Part shown: one piece after another, positions 10,839 through 21,968 of the stretch
How the letters are laid out: the number at the start of each line of letters is the position of its first letter
Position numbering within the stretch: position 1 is the stretch's first letter
Source: Linderina pennispora
Lineage: Eukaryota > Kickxellomycota > Kickxellomycetes > Kickxellales > Kickxellaceae
Length of the DNA stretch: 64,000 nucleotides
Direction of reading: 5' to 3'
NCBI RefSeq assembly: GCF_002104995.1
Contig: NW_024468256.1
Span: 846,675-910,674 of the forward strand
The notes under the pieces: generated by a model
Database searches by the model: none
Seen by the model: only the letters and a program-made list of their open reading frames with translations
What the model was told of the DNA's origin: nothing
Made by a program: the position numbers and the translations under genes

Positions 10839-11876
10839 ATGCCTGTTGCTGAAATTCGCCTCGCCGCCGACCGTGTGCTGGACTCGGCCGAGTTCATCAA
10901 CAGGACCAGCCAGGACGTCTCCGTGCCGCTCAACGGCGTCAAGGCTGCCGCGCAGAAGATCATGCAAAGGATGCAGCAGATCGGGTACTCGACGGCCGAG
11001 TGGAAGAAGAACACTCTGACGCCCAGCGTTGCTGACTCTGCAGCCATAGAGTGGATCTTTGTCGTGGATAGCCTGAACTTTTCGTTCTGGACCGACAAGC
11101 CGCAGGCAAACCAGTACACAGTGTCACTTGACGGCCAGGCGTACCGCGGGTACTGGACATTATGCGCAGCAGTGAACCGGGCCATGCGCGAGGGCATCCC
11201 TATCACCGATGCAGCGTACTGTGCAGGCATTACAAGAGAGCAAGTGTCGTACATCTTCAGGACAGATGATACTGAAACTCAGGAGCCGATTCCAATGCTG
11301 GATGAGCGTGTAAGTGTGCTGAACGAGGTTGGTCGGGTGCTGCTGGAAAAGTACCAGGGCAAATTCTCTAATGTTCTGCGGCAGGCACAGGGCTCGGCAC
11401 AGCGCCTGGTGGAGATGGTTGTGCGCGACTTTACATGCTTCCGCGACGAGCACATGTACATGGATAGGATAGTGTGCATTTACAAGCGCGCGCAGATTCT
11501 GGTTGCCGACCTATGGGCATGCTTCGAGGGCAAGGGCCAGTGCCAGTTCGCGGATATCGATAATATCACAATGTTTGCTGACTACCGTGTCCCCCAGGCA
11601 CTGTACCACTTTGGGGCTCTGAGCTATTCGGAGCGGCTATTCAACTACCTGGAGTGCAAACAGAACGGAGAACTGTTGGAGAGCGGCCATCCGTGGGAGG
11701 TCGAGATCAGGGGGAACAGCATCTGGGCCGTCGAGCTCATCCGGAGGCAGATTACAGCGCTAGGCATGCACGTTAATGCGATTTTGCTGGATTTTTATAT
11801 CTGGGACTACGCAAAGGAGTTTGCCGATGAGATGAAGGGCATCCCGATCCACCTCACTCGCAGTGTGTTTTACTAG
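10839..11876 (+). CDS. QNG1: Queuosine salvage protein QNG1 (DUF2419), copy 1
   Basis: This is a 345-residue single-exon protein of the queuosine 5'-phosphate N-glycosylase/hydrolase family, which frees queuine for insertion into GUN-anticodon tRNAs. Recognisable segments are IEWIFVVDSLNFSFW, YRGYWTLCAAVNRA, FADYRVPQALYHFG and the C-terminal ILLDFYIWDYAKE. The start at 10,839 (MPVAEIRLAADRVLDS) follows a pyrimidine-rich leader; length is typical. It implies queuosine-modified tRNA in this fungus, although some yeasts lack the pathway. It lies in tandem behind the AlkB-like gene. Copy 2 differs at about five residues. Confidence 0.93.
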   Translation: MPVAEIRLAADRVLDSAEFINRTSQDVSVPLNGVKAAAQKIMQRMQQIGYSTAEWKKNTLTPSVADSAAIEWIFVVDSLNFSFWTDKPQANQYTVSLDGQAYRGYWTLCAAVNRAMREGIPITDAAYCAGITREQVSYIFRTDDTETQEPIPMLDERVSVLNEVGRVLLEKYQGKFSNVLRQAQGSAQRLVEMVVRDFTCFRDEHMYMDRIVCIYKRAQILVADLWACFEGKGQCQFADIDNITMFADYRVPQALYHFGALSYSERLFNYLECKQNGELLESGHPWEVEIRGNSIWAVELIRRQITALGMHVNAILLDFYIWDYAKEFADEMKGIPIHLTRSVFY

Positions 11877-12856
11877 GCCGTAGACAAAATGTATTAGATG
11901 ATTTCAACCTTTCGACATTCACCCAGCTTGGCTATTACACTGTATCTCGTAGTGCCAGGGAACACTGAGATTATATTGATCTGAATATATATCGCTGTTC
12001 ACAGTCCGCGCTGACTTGGGCAAATCGCAAACACTACTACTGCGTTTATGATTCATGTTTTTAAACTGAATATAAACCATATTCATAGACACCAGCGTTC
12101 AAAACTGAAGAAAAGGAAAAAAGGAAAACTACAGACGCTGCACACTGACATTTCTGAATATTTCGCTGCTGTGCGGTATCTGAGCATGTCAGCAAAACCA
12201 GGGCAACAAGCTACGATTGTAGTGGCCACAGACCTCTGCTAGATATCTCCATTGGCTCAGCGTGAGATGCCACTCTCGTTGTCGATCGACCTGAAATTGC
12301 CATGGCGTCATCATGGTGGTCATTATCAGCCGCGGAGCACTACTAGACCATCACAGTATGCTATATTTGATCCGCCACACTTGCAAATTTGCCAGTGCTC
12401 AATAGCAAAACTAGTACACCAAATGCCAGTAGTGACAGTTATCCAGGCAAATGGTGCCCAAGCCTACGGAGGTTTCCTACCATCAAATGGACTTGAACCA
12501 CCCGGACAGCCTGTAGCATTCAGCTAGGACAGCTGACAAAAGGACGCATGTGGATAGTGTCTGGACGATTCTTTGTAGGAGCCGAGGTCGGTGGAGGCGA
12601 CATTGCAGCGGGCCAGATACCCACATACAGCATTTGGCGTGACTGATTGATACAGCTAACGCCACGCCAAGTGCGCCTTGCAGACAAACACCGCACTTGC
12701 ATTATTCAGTGGGTGTCCAAAACACGACCAATGCGGAATAGTGGTGGCGACTGTATCATGTAAAAGCGCGCATCATGCCCACCTCAGGCCATCCAACCTG
12801 TTCTAGCGGTCGCTCTCATTTCGGCAGAAATATTCACTCCTAACGAATCCCAAGCA
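11877..12856. other. Intergenic QNG1 / P450-A, arm 1
   Basis: This 980-bp stretch has only short unsupported reading frames. It aligns along its length with 31,309-32,293 at roughly 94% identity where checked, so it is a useful neutral reference for the age of the duplication. Confidence 0.6.
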
Positions 12857-14415
12857 ATGGTGCTGGACCTTATGTTTAGGCCTCTACAGGCTCCGACAGT
12901 GTCAAGCATGGTTTGGCCAACCCTATCTATGGTCGTGGCAGTATACGTTGCTCGCCTCATCTACCACGCGTATTTCTCACCTCTGGCATCCATCCCAGGG
13001 CCGTTTCTCAACAAGATATCCAATCTACCGCTCAACTACCAGTTAATCCGTGGACAATTTCACACCTACTCAGTCAAACTGCACGCCAAGTACGGCGAGG
13101 TTGTGCGCATCGGCTACGACCATATATCTCTTTCAAGCACCTCGGATACACGTATGGTTCTTGCCACTCATGCGTTTCGGAAGGGACGCATGTATAGGGA
13201 GATCGGCGGCAACGGATGTGAGCCCAGCATGTTTACTACAACACTTCCAGAAGTGAACAAGGCTCGTCGGCGTATGTTGGGGGATGCGTTTGCGGCACAC
13301 ACGATGCGCGCTGTTGAAGACTTGGTGGTGGACGCTGGTGCCAGCGCGCTTATCACCGCATGGGACAGCGAGATTGCCAAGCAAGGACCAGTTGCCAGGG
13401 TTAACTACTACTACGCCTTTCACCGCATGGCAGTAGACGTTATTGGCGCAGTCGCTTTTGGCTCTAGCTTCAATATTCTGAAAACCAGGAACGCGGATAT
13501 CATCGACTGGCTGCACGATACCGCGATGGTTGCTGCCTATACGAAACCTTGCGCCATGGCTCGCAAGGAAACCATGGGCTTTTAAGAAGCTCAAGGAGTC
13601 ACGCAGGAAAATTGAACAGATAACATATGACTCTATCATGACCCGCAAGAAAGTGGTCAGCGAAACTGGGCTGCCACCGCGCATAGATGTGCTGCAAAGG
13701 TGCATCAATGCTAAAGACCCCGAGACAGGCCAAGGGCTCACGCCACCCCAACTCGAGTCCGAATTGATTCTGATGCTCGTGGCTGGTTCCGATACCACAG
13801 GCAGCACCCTGACATGGATAGTGATGAACTTGCTGCACAACCCAGAATGCTACAAGCGCGTTACACACGAAATCCGTTCGACATTCCCCCACACTTCTCA
13901 AACGATCTCGTATGCCGATGCCAAAACAAAGCTACCATATCTCTCGGCTGTCATCTACGAAAGCATGCGGATTACCTCACCATCTGCTACAATGCTCACA
14001 CGGAATGTGCCGGCAGAGGGCGTGGACCATCCAAGGCTTCTTCATCTCGACTGGCTCACAGATTTGTCTGTCTTTTGGCGCCTGCCACCACAACCCTCGT
14101 CTGTGGAAGAACCCTGGTGTGTTTGACCCCGAGCGCTTCCTTGGCCCAGATTCAACCAAGAGGATCAGTGACGTTCTTACGTTCAGCACTGGTGTTCGCG
14201 TCTGCATTGGACGAAACCTGGCAATGCTAGATATCTTCACAGCGCTTGCCAATATTCTACGCCGGTATGATTTCAAGCTGCCCGATGATGCCCCGTACGG
14301 TCCTCACAGACTGAGCCCTAGCGGCATACCAGTTGAGGTGCCTGGGTTGTCTTATCTCGTTACCGGACCAGTAAACCCCAAGAATAATTGCTGGGTCAAC
14401 ATTTCTCTGGCCTGA
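12857..14415 (+). CDS. Cytochrome P450-A, copy 1 (frame breaks)
   Basis: This is a microsomal E-class fungal P450 monooxygenase of unknown substrate. The N-terminal membrane anchor (WPTLSMVVAVYVARLIYHAYF) precedes a proline hinge (SIPGPFLN). The I-helix reads LVAGSDTTGST, the ExxR motif YESMR, and the heme site FSTGVRVCIGRN with its Cys ligand. The frame breaks at about 13,535 (one extra base compared with copy 2) and about 14,022 (after VPAEG). Otherwise the gene is full length, ending at 14,415 (NCWVNISLA). Both breaks are probably read errors, though the second falls at a site where all four arm P450 copies lose frame. It is tandem with P450-B, which starts about 670 bp downstream. Confidence 0.85.
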
Positions 14416-15088
14416 TATAGCTACTTTTTATCACTAAACTTTCCAGATCCAACATGCCTGGGGCCATGAGGCTTGGGGGGGTTATATGCAGTTAGTAGTG
14501 TGCATATAGTGGACAACAGGTGAAAGAACTAGTATTTGCAGGATGCCTACATCTTCACAGATATGGCTGGACAGATAGATGTATGGGCTTGCTTGTGCAC
14601 AGCAGCTATCCAATATGCGCATCAAAGGTCTGCGGAATGATGGAACGCATGTTGCATACTATTTAGCCATTCAGATTAGTGTACTGCAGCCCAGCCTACG
14701 TCTGTACTGTGCACGCTTGGCGGTGAAGGCGTGAGAATGAGGCCATGGTGGCGTTGCTGCCAGCAGTAGTAGAGGGCGGGAGACACACTATGGTAGGCAA
14801 ATGTGTAGGTAGTGCGGACATGTTCTACTTCATCCAATTTACCTCAATTGTTGATTTGGACAAAGAATGGAGACTCTGCACTCACCACTAGCGCCATGCA
14901 CCGTACCCCCTTTTCTAGTATTATGCGAGGATGCACAATACTGTGCTAGGATTGTCGTTGGCATAGCATGATAGCGAGCGTTGTACTGGATACCGAGCCA
15001 CTGCATCCAGGACACCACTCTCTCCAGATATACTGCCTGTATCCACTTTCTCTCTAGGTAGCTATTCAATATCTCCTACCTTATAAAA
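14416..15088. other. Intergenic P450-A / P450-B, arm 1
   Basis: No gene is seen in this 673-bp region. It includes the P450-B upstream region. The sequence ccactt at 15,043-15,048 marks the left edge of the segment that arm 2 has lost. Confidence 0.6.
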
Positions 15089-16448
15089 ATGATTCTAGAG
15101 CATATACTCGGCGCTTTGCAACGGCCTATTGGGTCTGCCACCTTCTGGCCTGTCATCACTCTGGTTGTGGCAGTATACGTCGCACGGCTGATTCGCCATG
15201 CATTTTTCACCCCACTTGCCCGCATCCCCAGACCGTTCATGAACAGGCTCTCCAATCTTCCGCTCATGTACAAGCTTTTTTGCGGGCAGTACCATTCATA
15301 CTCTACTGAACTCCACGAGAAATACGGCGAGGTGGTGCGCATCGGCCACGACCATATATCTCTATCCAGCACCTCCGATACCCGCCTTGTTCTTGCCACC
15401 CATGCATTTCGGAAGGGTCGCATGTATGAGGACATTGTTAACTGCGGTGCTGTATTAGATACATTCTCCACAACCGATCCTGAGATCAACAAGCTCCGTC
15501 GACGCCAGATAGGCGATGCGTTTTCGATGCGCACGATGTGTAACGTCGAGAGTCTGGTGGTGGATACAGGAGTCAGCTCGCTCATGAACACGTGGGACAG
15601 CGATATTTCCAAGCAAGGAGAGGCAGCTAGAGTCAACTATTTCTACTCGTTCCATTGCATGGCTACGACGTCATCGGCGAGCTGTTCTTTGGTGCAAGAT
15701 TTACCACTCTGAGAACCGGCGTCATGGCCATTATTGACATGGTTCACGACACAACAGGCTTTTCCATATTTGCAGGACAGGTTCCACTTGTTGCTGACAT
15801 TCCATGGATCCTCAGACGACAGGCAATATGCTGTCATTTGCAATCATGAACCTGATGCACTACCCAGAGTGCTACAAGAGAGTGACCGAGGAAGTGCGCT
15901 CGACGTTCTCTGACTCGTCACAGCTGATATCCTTTGCCGATGCCAAGTCAAAGCTGCCGTATCTCTCGGCAGTCATCCATGAGAGCATGCGTCTTAACCC
16001 CTCCTTCGCAAGCGTGCTCCAGCGATGTGTTCCAGCAGAGGTGTCACCTTCCAGGACTGCTTCATTCCAGGCGGTTCAAATGTCTGTGTGTCGGTTGCTG
16101 CATGCCACCGCAACCCACGGCTTTGGGCCAACCCTGGCATGTTCGATCCCGAGCGGTTTCTCGGTCCTGATTCTGCCAACAGGCTGAGAGATATCTTGAC
16201 GTTCAGCTCTGGTGTTCGCCTTTGTCCTGGACGGCATTTGGCAATGCTTGAAATCCACACCGTTCCTTGCCAATATCGTACGTAAATACGACTTTTCGTT
16301 GCCCAATGACGCTCCATATGGCCTGCATAGAGTCCACATGAATGGCATCCCGGTTGAAGTTCCAGCAGGAGACATTTGGCGTGACTGGTCCAAAGAATCC
16401 AAGCGACAACTGCTGGGTCAACATTTCTCTTGCCAAAACTGCTTGAAA
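15089..16448 (+). pseudogene. Cytochrome P450-B, copy 1: internal 208-bp deletion
   Basis: This is a P450 paralogue of P450-A. It keeps the membrane anchor (LVVAVYVARLIRHAFF), hinge, ExxR (HESMR) and heme site (FSSGVRLCPGRHLAML). Between 15,818 and 15,819 it lacks the 208 bp present in arm 2 at 28,885-29,092. That segment encodes the LLSGSDTTG oxygen-activation motif of the I-helix. The loss is not a multiple of three, so the product would be out of frame and catalytically dead. Smaller frame breaks occur near 15,660 and 16,040; the latter is shared with copy 2. The end is in the NCWVNISLA-equivalent region near 16,448. I call this a pseudogene with high confidence because of the large deletion. 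Confidence 0.88.
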
Positions 16449-16611
16449 CATAGTGGTGGATGTCTTTGGAAGATACATGCACATGTGCGGATCACACCTA
16501 GTCAGCTTTGTGTCGATAGATGTGGCAACGATGAAGTACATTGCCATCGACCTGCATTTATTAGGAATATGTGCCTTGGTTCATGTATGAAGTAAGGTTT
16601 ACCACCACCGT

Positions 16612-17706
16612 TGAAGAAAAAGAGGTTCAATATGGCGGCCTGTTCAGCGAGAGTTTCACCTGGGACATGGGCTTGGCCAGCCAGTTTCTCATTTGACAAA
16701 TCAGTGCGGCACTATATATAGCCTTCAACATAATTTCCTTGCCTCACCTTCACCGTTTAGCTTTGTATCCGTCGATCTGCCAGCCAACGATCGACATCAC
16801 CAATGATAGGACCTTGTCTCTTATATCGGTAAATCTGTTTACCAAAGTTGAAGTACAGAGCGCATATGTACTGCGAACACCCTCGTTGACCACCGCCATG
16901 TCTTGCTCTTTGAGCCGCCAGAGCTCCAGAGGACATCAGCTGATGCCGCCTCAATGTAACAGATAGCACGCAGCAACAGCAGTGTTGGCCCTATTCAGAA
17001 ACAAGGCGATTGCAATATCAAAATGCTGATGGACAAACAATTGTTTCTTCTGAGCTAAAAATAAGCGGGGGGTTTGTGGAATAGGGCTGCTAGGTATGAG
17101 GGCCTATTTGCGGACCGTGAAGAGAGCGGTGTAGTGGCAGACGGTCTGCCCAGAGGTCCGGGAATGGTGCTGGCCCGGCTATGACGAAACCTATGCTCAC
17201 CTGAAAAGTGCGATTTGGACTCATTCCAGGTCCATTTGTGCCTCCTATGTTTGTGAAGGTGAAGGGGATACAAACGCGCACTCTGAAGAGCATGCTGTGT
17301 TCTGGATCCGCCCTTGAACCCTTTTTCGCCCAAGCTTTATTTTTGAATTTTCTTTTTCTCCCTTTCTACTATTTACATTTTCCCTGCCCTTTCCATTTCG
17401 CACTTCGTTCGTTCACGTCCTCCGCTGTTTTTCTTTTTAAAAGTTTCTCAGATACCCTTTTTGTGAGGTTTTCCTTTCTTGCGGTTGTTTCCGGCCATTC
17501 GAAGCGAGTTCAGTCTATCCGGCTACTTTTAAAGCTCCTGTCGCTCCGCATATTCCGCTTTCCTTGGCAGTGCGCTCGCAATTTCACAGCTTAAAATTCC
17601 GGTTAACTGACACGTATACATACGGAGAAGACTCTCCCACACCACCAGCACGGGCGCCTTTAACACACAGTTCTAAACAGAAAGCAGACGGGTGTCTGGC
17701 GGCGCA
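16612..17706. other. Intergenic, left part of single-copy spacer
   Basis: About 1.1 kb from the arm boundary to the sorting-nexin region. No supportable gene is present; a TATATATA-like stretch lies near 16,710, and pyrimidine-rich tracts at 17,340-17,480 look like a promoter or leader. Confidence 0.5.
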
Positions 17707-20553
17707 ATGCGATACCGCTTCATAGTTTTCCGGGCCCAGCCAACGAAGGGAACGATTACATTCTCCATATACCTGGAAGAGGTGGTAAGTACATGAGTGC
17801 TTCTCTGGAAGGACGGTCTACCTGGTTCATCGGCAGGAGGTGGGGGAGAACCGTTCCCATCGCCTGCATGGCCTGGCGGTTCCTCTCGCTCGTATTGGTC
17901 TATAGGGAGGAGCTGTCGATCTCGGCCATGTTTGTCAATTCGATGTTCTGCGTTTAGTTGATTCCAGGTCTCTCTCGCCCCCACCCGCCCACGTCCACAG
18001 GCTGGCCTGGTTGCAGATGTGCATTCTTCGGCTCCGCCATTCTTTGTCCGCATACTAACTGGCGTACGCAACAAATAGAGCCCCAGGTTCACACCGGTCC
18101 TGCGACTTTCAGCGCGGTCACGTCGCCCACGGATGAGTACTCAGCAAATGAGTTGCCGCTATCGACGGTGCCTCAGCCGAATTCCTCGGGGTCAGACAGC
18201 AGCAGTAGTAACAGCAATGGCGGCACACCAGGAGTAGCAGGCGCACGAATCACGCGAACATTAGATCGGACGTGGGACCAGTGCGAATGGTTGCAAAAGA
18301 AGCTTTTGCAGAGCTTCCGACTACAGATCCTGCCACCACTGTCAGAGCGGCCCAGCACAAAAAAGCTTGCTGACTCGCTCGCAATCGAGCGGCAGCGGTC
18401 ACAGATCGAGCGGTGGCTCAACCGGTTGGGTGCACGCGAGAGTGTGTGCGAGAACGGCTCCTTTGACCATTTCATTTCGGGCAGAATGTCCCACGACGAG
18501 GTTGGTGGTGCAGACAAAAAATCGTTTTCATCGAAGCTGTTCAACATGTTCACAGGCATCGCTGACCAGGGCTTCAGGATGTACACTCCGATTGGGGACA
18601 TCAACGACTATGATGAGGACGAAGAAGAGCAGCGGCGCGAGTATATTTTGCGCGTGGAAGAGTACACGAAGGACCTGGCAGATGCGATGTCCAACATGCA
18701 CGCGCAGGAGGAGGTGCTGGACAAGGGTGTGGTCAAGGTGACGATGGCTATCGAGAATGCGTTTCGGTCGGAATCGATGGCGCCGTATGACGATGGGTCA
18801 GTCACAAAGCCGGAAGGCGAGGACCACGAGCGGCTAACGGTCTCGCTTGGACTGCTTCAGAATGCATCAGAGTCTAATTACTGGTCCAACCGAGAAGTAG
18901 TAAGTGCGAAAACAGGGTAGTAGCTCGACCCTGCTGCCGTCCCAATGGCCTTTGGTGAAGCATGCCCTCGCTATGCCACGTGGTGTGTTCGCCTCGGTAC
19001 CAGCATTATTCACCGTTGCCATGCAGTGGAACTGGAAACTATATTGGGTGCAAAGGTACTACTATCTAATCATGCACCACTGCTGTTTGCGTGTAGGCGG
19101 TTTGGAAGGACTTTAACTTTGCTGACACGGTCATGGAATACCGGACAATGCTGGGTGGCATCAAGGACGTGATGAACAACGCGACCCAGACCCTGATAAT
19201 GTACGAGAGGGCGATGCAACGGCAGCAGGGGTACTCGGCCAAGGCCAACAGCCTGCGTGTGCAGTATCCGAGCGACACACCATCAGTGAAGTATGCCAAC
19301 GAGCAAGAAATACTGGCTGAGCGCGAGCTGGATCTGGCCCGACAAGAGTACGCTGATTCATGCGACATGGTCAAACACGAGCTGGTCCGGTACGAGCGGG
19401 AGCGGGCCGCCGGAATGTGCAAGGCCCTGGAGCATACCGCGATGCTGGAGCTCGAATCGGCAAAGGCACGCATGCAGGAGCTGCGTGCTGCATGCAGGAG
19501 GATAAAAAACCTGCAGCTGGTCAAGGACCCGCCCCATGCACGCACTAGCATCGGGCCGATGCTGTGGCACGGCACTGCTGCTGGCCAGGCGACAACGCCG
19601 ATCACCCCCAATACCAGCCTGCCGTCTTCGCTGTCCACACTCATGACACCTGGTTCACAGCCGTCAGTTCAGCGACAACGTTATTTTGGGCGGGCTTTCA
19701 AACGACTCCAGGGGGGCCAGCCGCAATTCGCCGTTGGCTGCCCGACTGGATTCTGATGACGACATCTCTGCGTTTGCACACAGCAATGCGAGTGGCAGCA
19801 GCTCATCAAGAGCACCACTGGCGGGTGCGCCGGGAGGATCGAAGCCGGCAATACTTCGCCGTGCACGGACAATGGATGGGCCTTTGTATGGGTCTCAAGA
19901 CCTATGCATCTCCAAAAATGGCGGGTCTTCGTCAAGCACTAGGCGGGCTGGAGGCTAGTGGCACCCAGTCAGCGGTATCACAGCGGCCAAAGTGGAACGG
20001 GCGAATCTCAAACCATGCCTTATCAGGGCTACGATCCAGCTACTGACCTGCAGTACCGTCCGGCACTGAACCGCGATCGGCTGGCTGAGATGGAAGTTGA
20101 GGCAGAGGTCGAAGATGAGCTGCTGCGCTCAGGGCTGCTGACGCCGCGCCAAATCTACCCGCCGCAAGACGACCCAGAACCAGTTTGTATCATCACCCGA
20201 CGGATACTCGCCTGGCCATGATGTACCCCCAGTCTTGCCTGCCTTCCGCACCAGCACCTCCTGCTAGTTCCAGCAACCACCACCGGCACACCAACAGCGA
20301 TTACGGAGTTTCGACGATCCCTAATTCGGTCACTGCATCAGCATATCTGAAGTACTCGCGCGAAACCCTCTCTGCATCCCTCTCTGCGAGTGGTGGCAGC
20401 GCGTCGTCGTCGGGGACGCGGTCGCTGCCTGCAACAACGAATAGAGCCGGATCGCCCGGCCCAAGCCGGCCCACAGCTCGGAAACCAACACACCACCACA
20501 TGCTGCGCCGCGGCTTCAAGGACAAGGGCAAGGGCAAAGCTGCCGCCGTCTAG
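17707..20553 (+). CDS. PX-BAR sorting nexin (start and C-terminus uncertain)
   Basis: This is a membrane-binding sorting nexin of the endosomal pathway. The PX-like core reads RTWDQCEWLQKKLL..ILPPLSERP and ERQRSQIERWLNRL. It is followed by an acidic linker and a long helical BAR-like part (about 18,630-19,500). Exons that can be supported are 18,079-18,899 and 19,097 onward, with an intron of 197 bp between NREV and AVWKDFNF. A branch site TACTAAC at 18,053-18,059 and acceptor at 18,078 precede the first. A candidate first exon at 17,707-17,784 does not match phase, so the start is uncertain. After about 19,700 the Ser-rich tail changes frame at least three times and ends at 20,553 (KDKGKGKAAAV). 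Subfamily not assigned. Confidence 0.72.
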
Positions 20554-20651
20554 CAGAGTGCCTAACAGGGTCCCTTGTATACACCATTTCTCTCTTCAAA
20601 ATACAGAGCTTCTTCAAGGGTATGTATAATGACATTCACGAAAGCTACTCC

Positions 20652-21110
20652 TTACTTCTTCTTGCTCTTCATAAAGTTGGCCTCCTTGATGACCTTGGAC
20701 CGCTGCACACGCTGCCTTTCGCGCTCACCAAGCGACTCCTCTGCTGGCGTGTCCAGCAGCGTCCATAGCCACTCAGGGTACTCCTCGTCCTTCAGCGCGA
20801 CCGGGTCTTTGCCATCCTTGTAAATGTTCAGGCCCTTCAGGACGGTTCCCTGCGTAGCGATCGACGGTTTCCGCTGGGTCTTCTCTCCTGCCAAGTCTAC
20901 CAAAACGCAAATAGTCTCAAACCAGTCAGCATTCTGTATCATTCAGCGCTGACGTTGAAATGCGGTGTTTGCTACTTGTTTTTTGAAAAGCAGGCGTCCT
21001 TACCGTTAGCACCCATTCGGAGCGCAGCTGTGGTTTTGAGTGTCCGGGAGAGCCGGCTAGGCGTGCGCCAGAGCGAGCGTGTATCGGGTTGAAGCGATTC
21101 TGGTGAGCAT
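20652..21110 (-). CDS. MRPL37: Mitochondrial large-subunit ribosomal protein mL54
   Basis: This is a small mitoribosomal protein of the mL54 family (yeast Mrpl37). The diagnostic stretch is [15 protein letters not shown] then [15 protein letters not shown], with a basic C-terminus ([10 protein letters not shown]). Two exons on the minus strand are 21,110-21,004 and 20,896-20,652, with a GT..AG intron of 107 bp. Exon 1 starts [15 protein letters not shown], an Arg-rich mitochondrial presequence. The summed coding length is not a multiple of three, and an in-frame stop appears in the GCTCTGGCGCACGCC region, so one base is probably missing in exon 1 near 21,062. Confidence 0.85.
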
Positions 21111-21320
21111 TTTGGAACAAAAACTGTAAATTTGGAGCGAGTTTTTTTACACAAGCGAAGAGAGAAGCATTTATTTGCGTGAGCGCATTTTCGATCCAAG
21201 CTGGCGATAAAGTCCAACATTTTTCGCTAGTCGCGAGCCGAGTCGATCAAAAACGAAGAGCCAATAGTGTCTGATAACATGGGATTCAAAAAGTAACATG
21301 GAGTAGAACAAGTGTGTTGT

Positions 21321-21968
21321 TTAGAAGAGACTGCCGGCCATCAGGGCTGCCATGCCCAGAGCTGCCACCGCACCAGCCAGGCTGGTCGCGCCGCTGTCCT
21401 TCCCAACAGGCACCGGGCTTGCGCGCTTCTTGGACGACAAACCATCGCCCTTCTTCTTGTCCTTCTTTTGGCCGAGCTCGTCGGCATCATCGGACATATC
21501 CATCACCACTGGCGACTTTGGATCGACCTTGGGCTTGGGTTTCCCGAATCCTGTGTTATCGTCAAACTTGTCGACCATGATCTTGAGGTCTGGCGCGTCA
21601 TCGGAGCTGCACGCCATGCGGTAATCGCACATGCTGAAGCAATAGCTCTTTTCGTGTGCTGGGATCTTGCTCTTATCGCAGGCAGTCCGGCACTCGTTGC
21701 GCTGCGCCTCGCACACACGCTGGAATGCCGGCCACTGGTAGCGCCGGACGGAAGCTTCAGCGCCGTTGCTGCATTGGCATTTGGAGCCAAGCGTCGCTGG
21801 GTTGCAGAAGGCCTCGCGGGTGTATCCTTCACCGCCGCAAACGTTTGTGCAGTAGAGAACTTGCTCACTACAGAGCTCCTTGCGAAGCTTTTCGCTCAGC
21901 TGGCTGGCATCCCACGCAGCGGCGGATGTTGCGAGCAGTAGGACAGCGTACTGTGCAGAGATGTGCAT
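21321..21968 (-). CDS. Secreted cysteine-rich protein with GPI-type C-terminus
   Basis: This 215-residue protein has a signal peptide (MHISAQYAVLLLATSAAAW). Its domain of about 14 cysteines includes CTNVCGGEG, CQCSNGAE, CEAQRNECRTACDKS and CFSMCDYRMAC. A Lys/Asp-rich linker and a C-terminal hydrophobic tail (SLAGAVAALGMAALMAGSLF) follow small residues, which suggests GPI anchoring. The cysteine pattern resembles fungal DUF7707-type wall proteins, but that is recognition only. It could be a cell-wall structural or adhesion protein. The frame is intact. It sits between mL54 and a 1.2-kb non-coding gap before the septin. Confidence 0.8.
   Translation of the reverse strand: MHISAQYAVLLLATSAAAWDASQLSEKLRKELCSEQVLYCTNVCGGEGYTREAFCNPATLGSKCQCSNGAEASVRRYQWPAFQRVCEAQRNECRTACDKSKIPAHEKSYCFSMCDYRMACSSDDAPDLKIMVDKFDDNTGFGKPKPKVDPKSPVVMDMSDDADELGQKKDKKKGDGLSSKKRASPVPVGKDSGATSLAGAVAALGMAALMAGSLF

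Larger units (their letters stand above)
1..16611 (+). repeat. Arm 1 of large inverted duplication
   Basis: Positions 1 to about 16,611 are matched in reverse complement by about 28,101 to 44,189, with the same nine genes in mirror order. Position 1 pairs with 44,189, so homology reaches the window edge and the true outer end is not seen. The inner end lies about 160 bp after the P450-B stop region, where the last match is a short TTTACCA-type stretch. Arm 1 is about 520 bp longer than arm 2; nearly all of this comes from a 741-bp segment missing in arm 2 and a 208-bp segment missing in arm 1, both in P450-B. Confidence 0.97.

Noticed and set aside
16034-16048. A 14-bp gt..ag mini-intron in P450-B
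   Set aside because: It is far below any known spliceosomal intron length, and removing it would delete conserved P450 residues.
17673-18092. Minus-strand 139-codon frame opposite the sorting nexin
   Set aside because: No family resemblance, and it overlaps the branch site and splice acceptor of the plus-strand gene.
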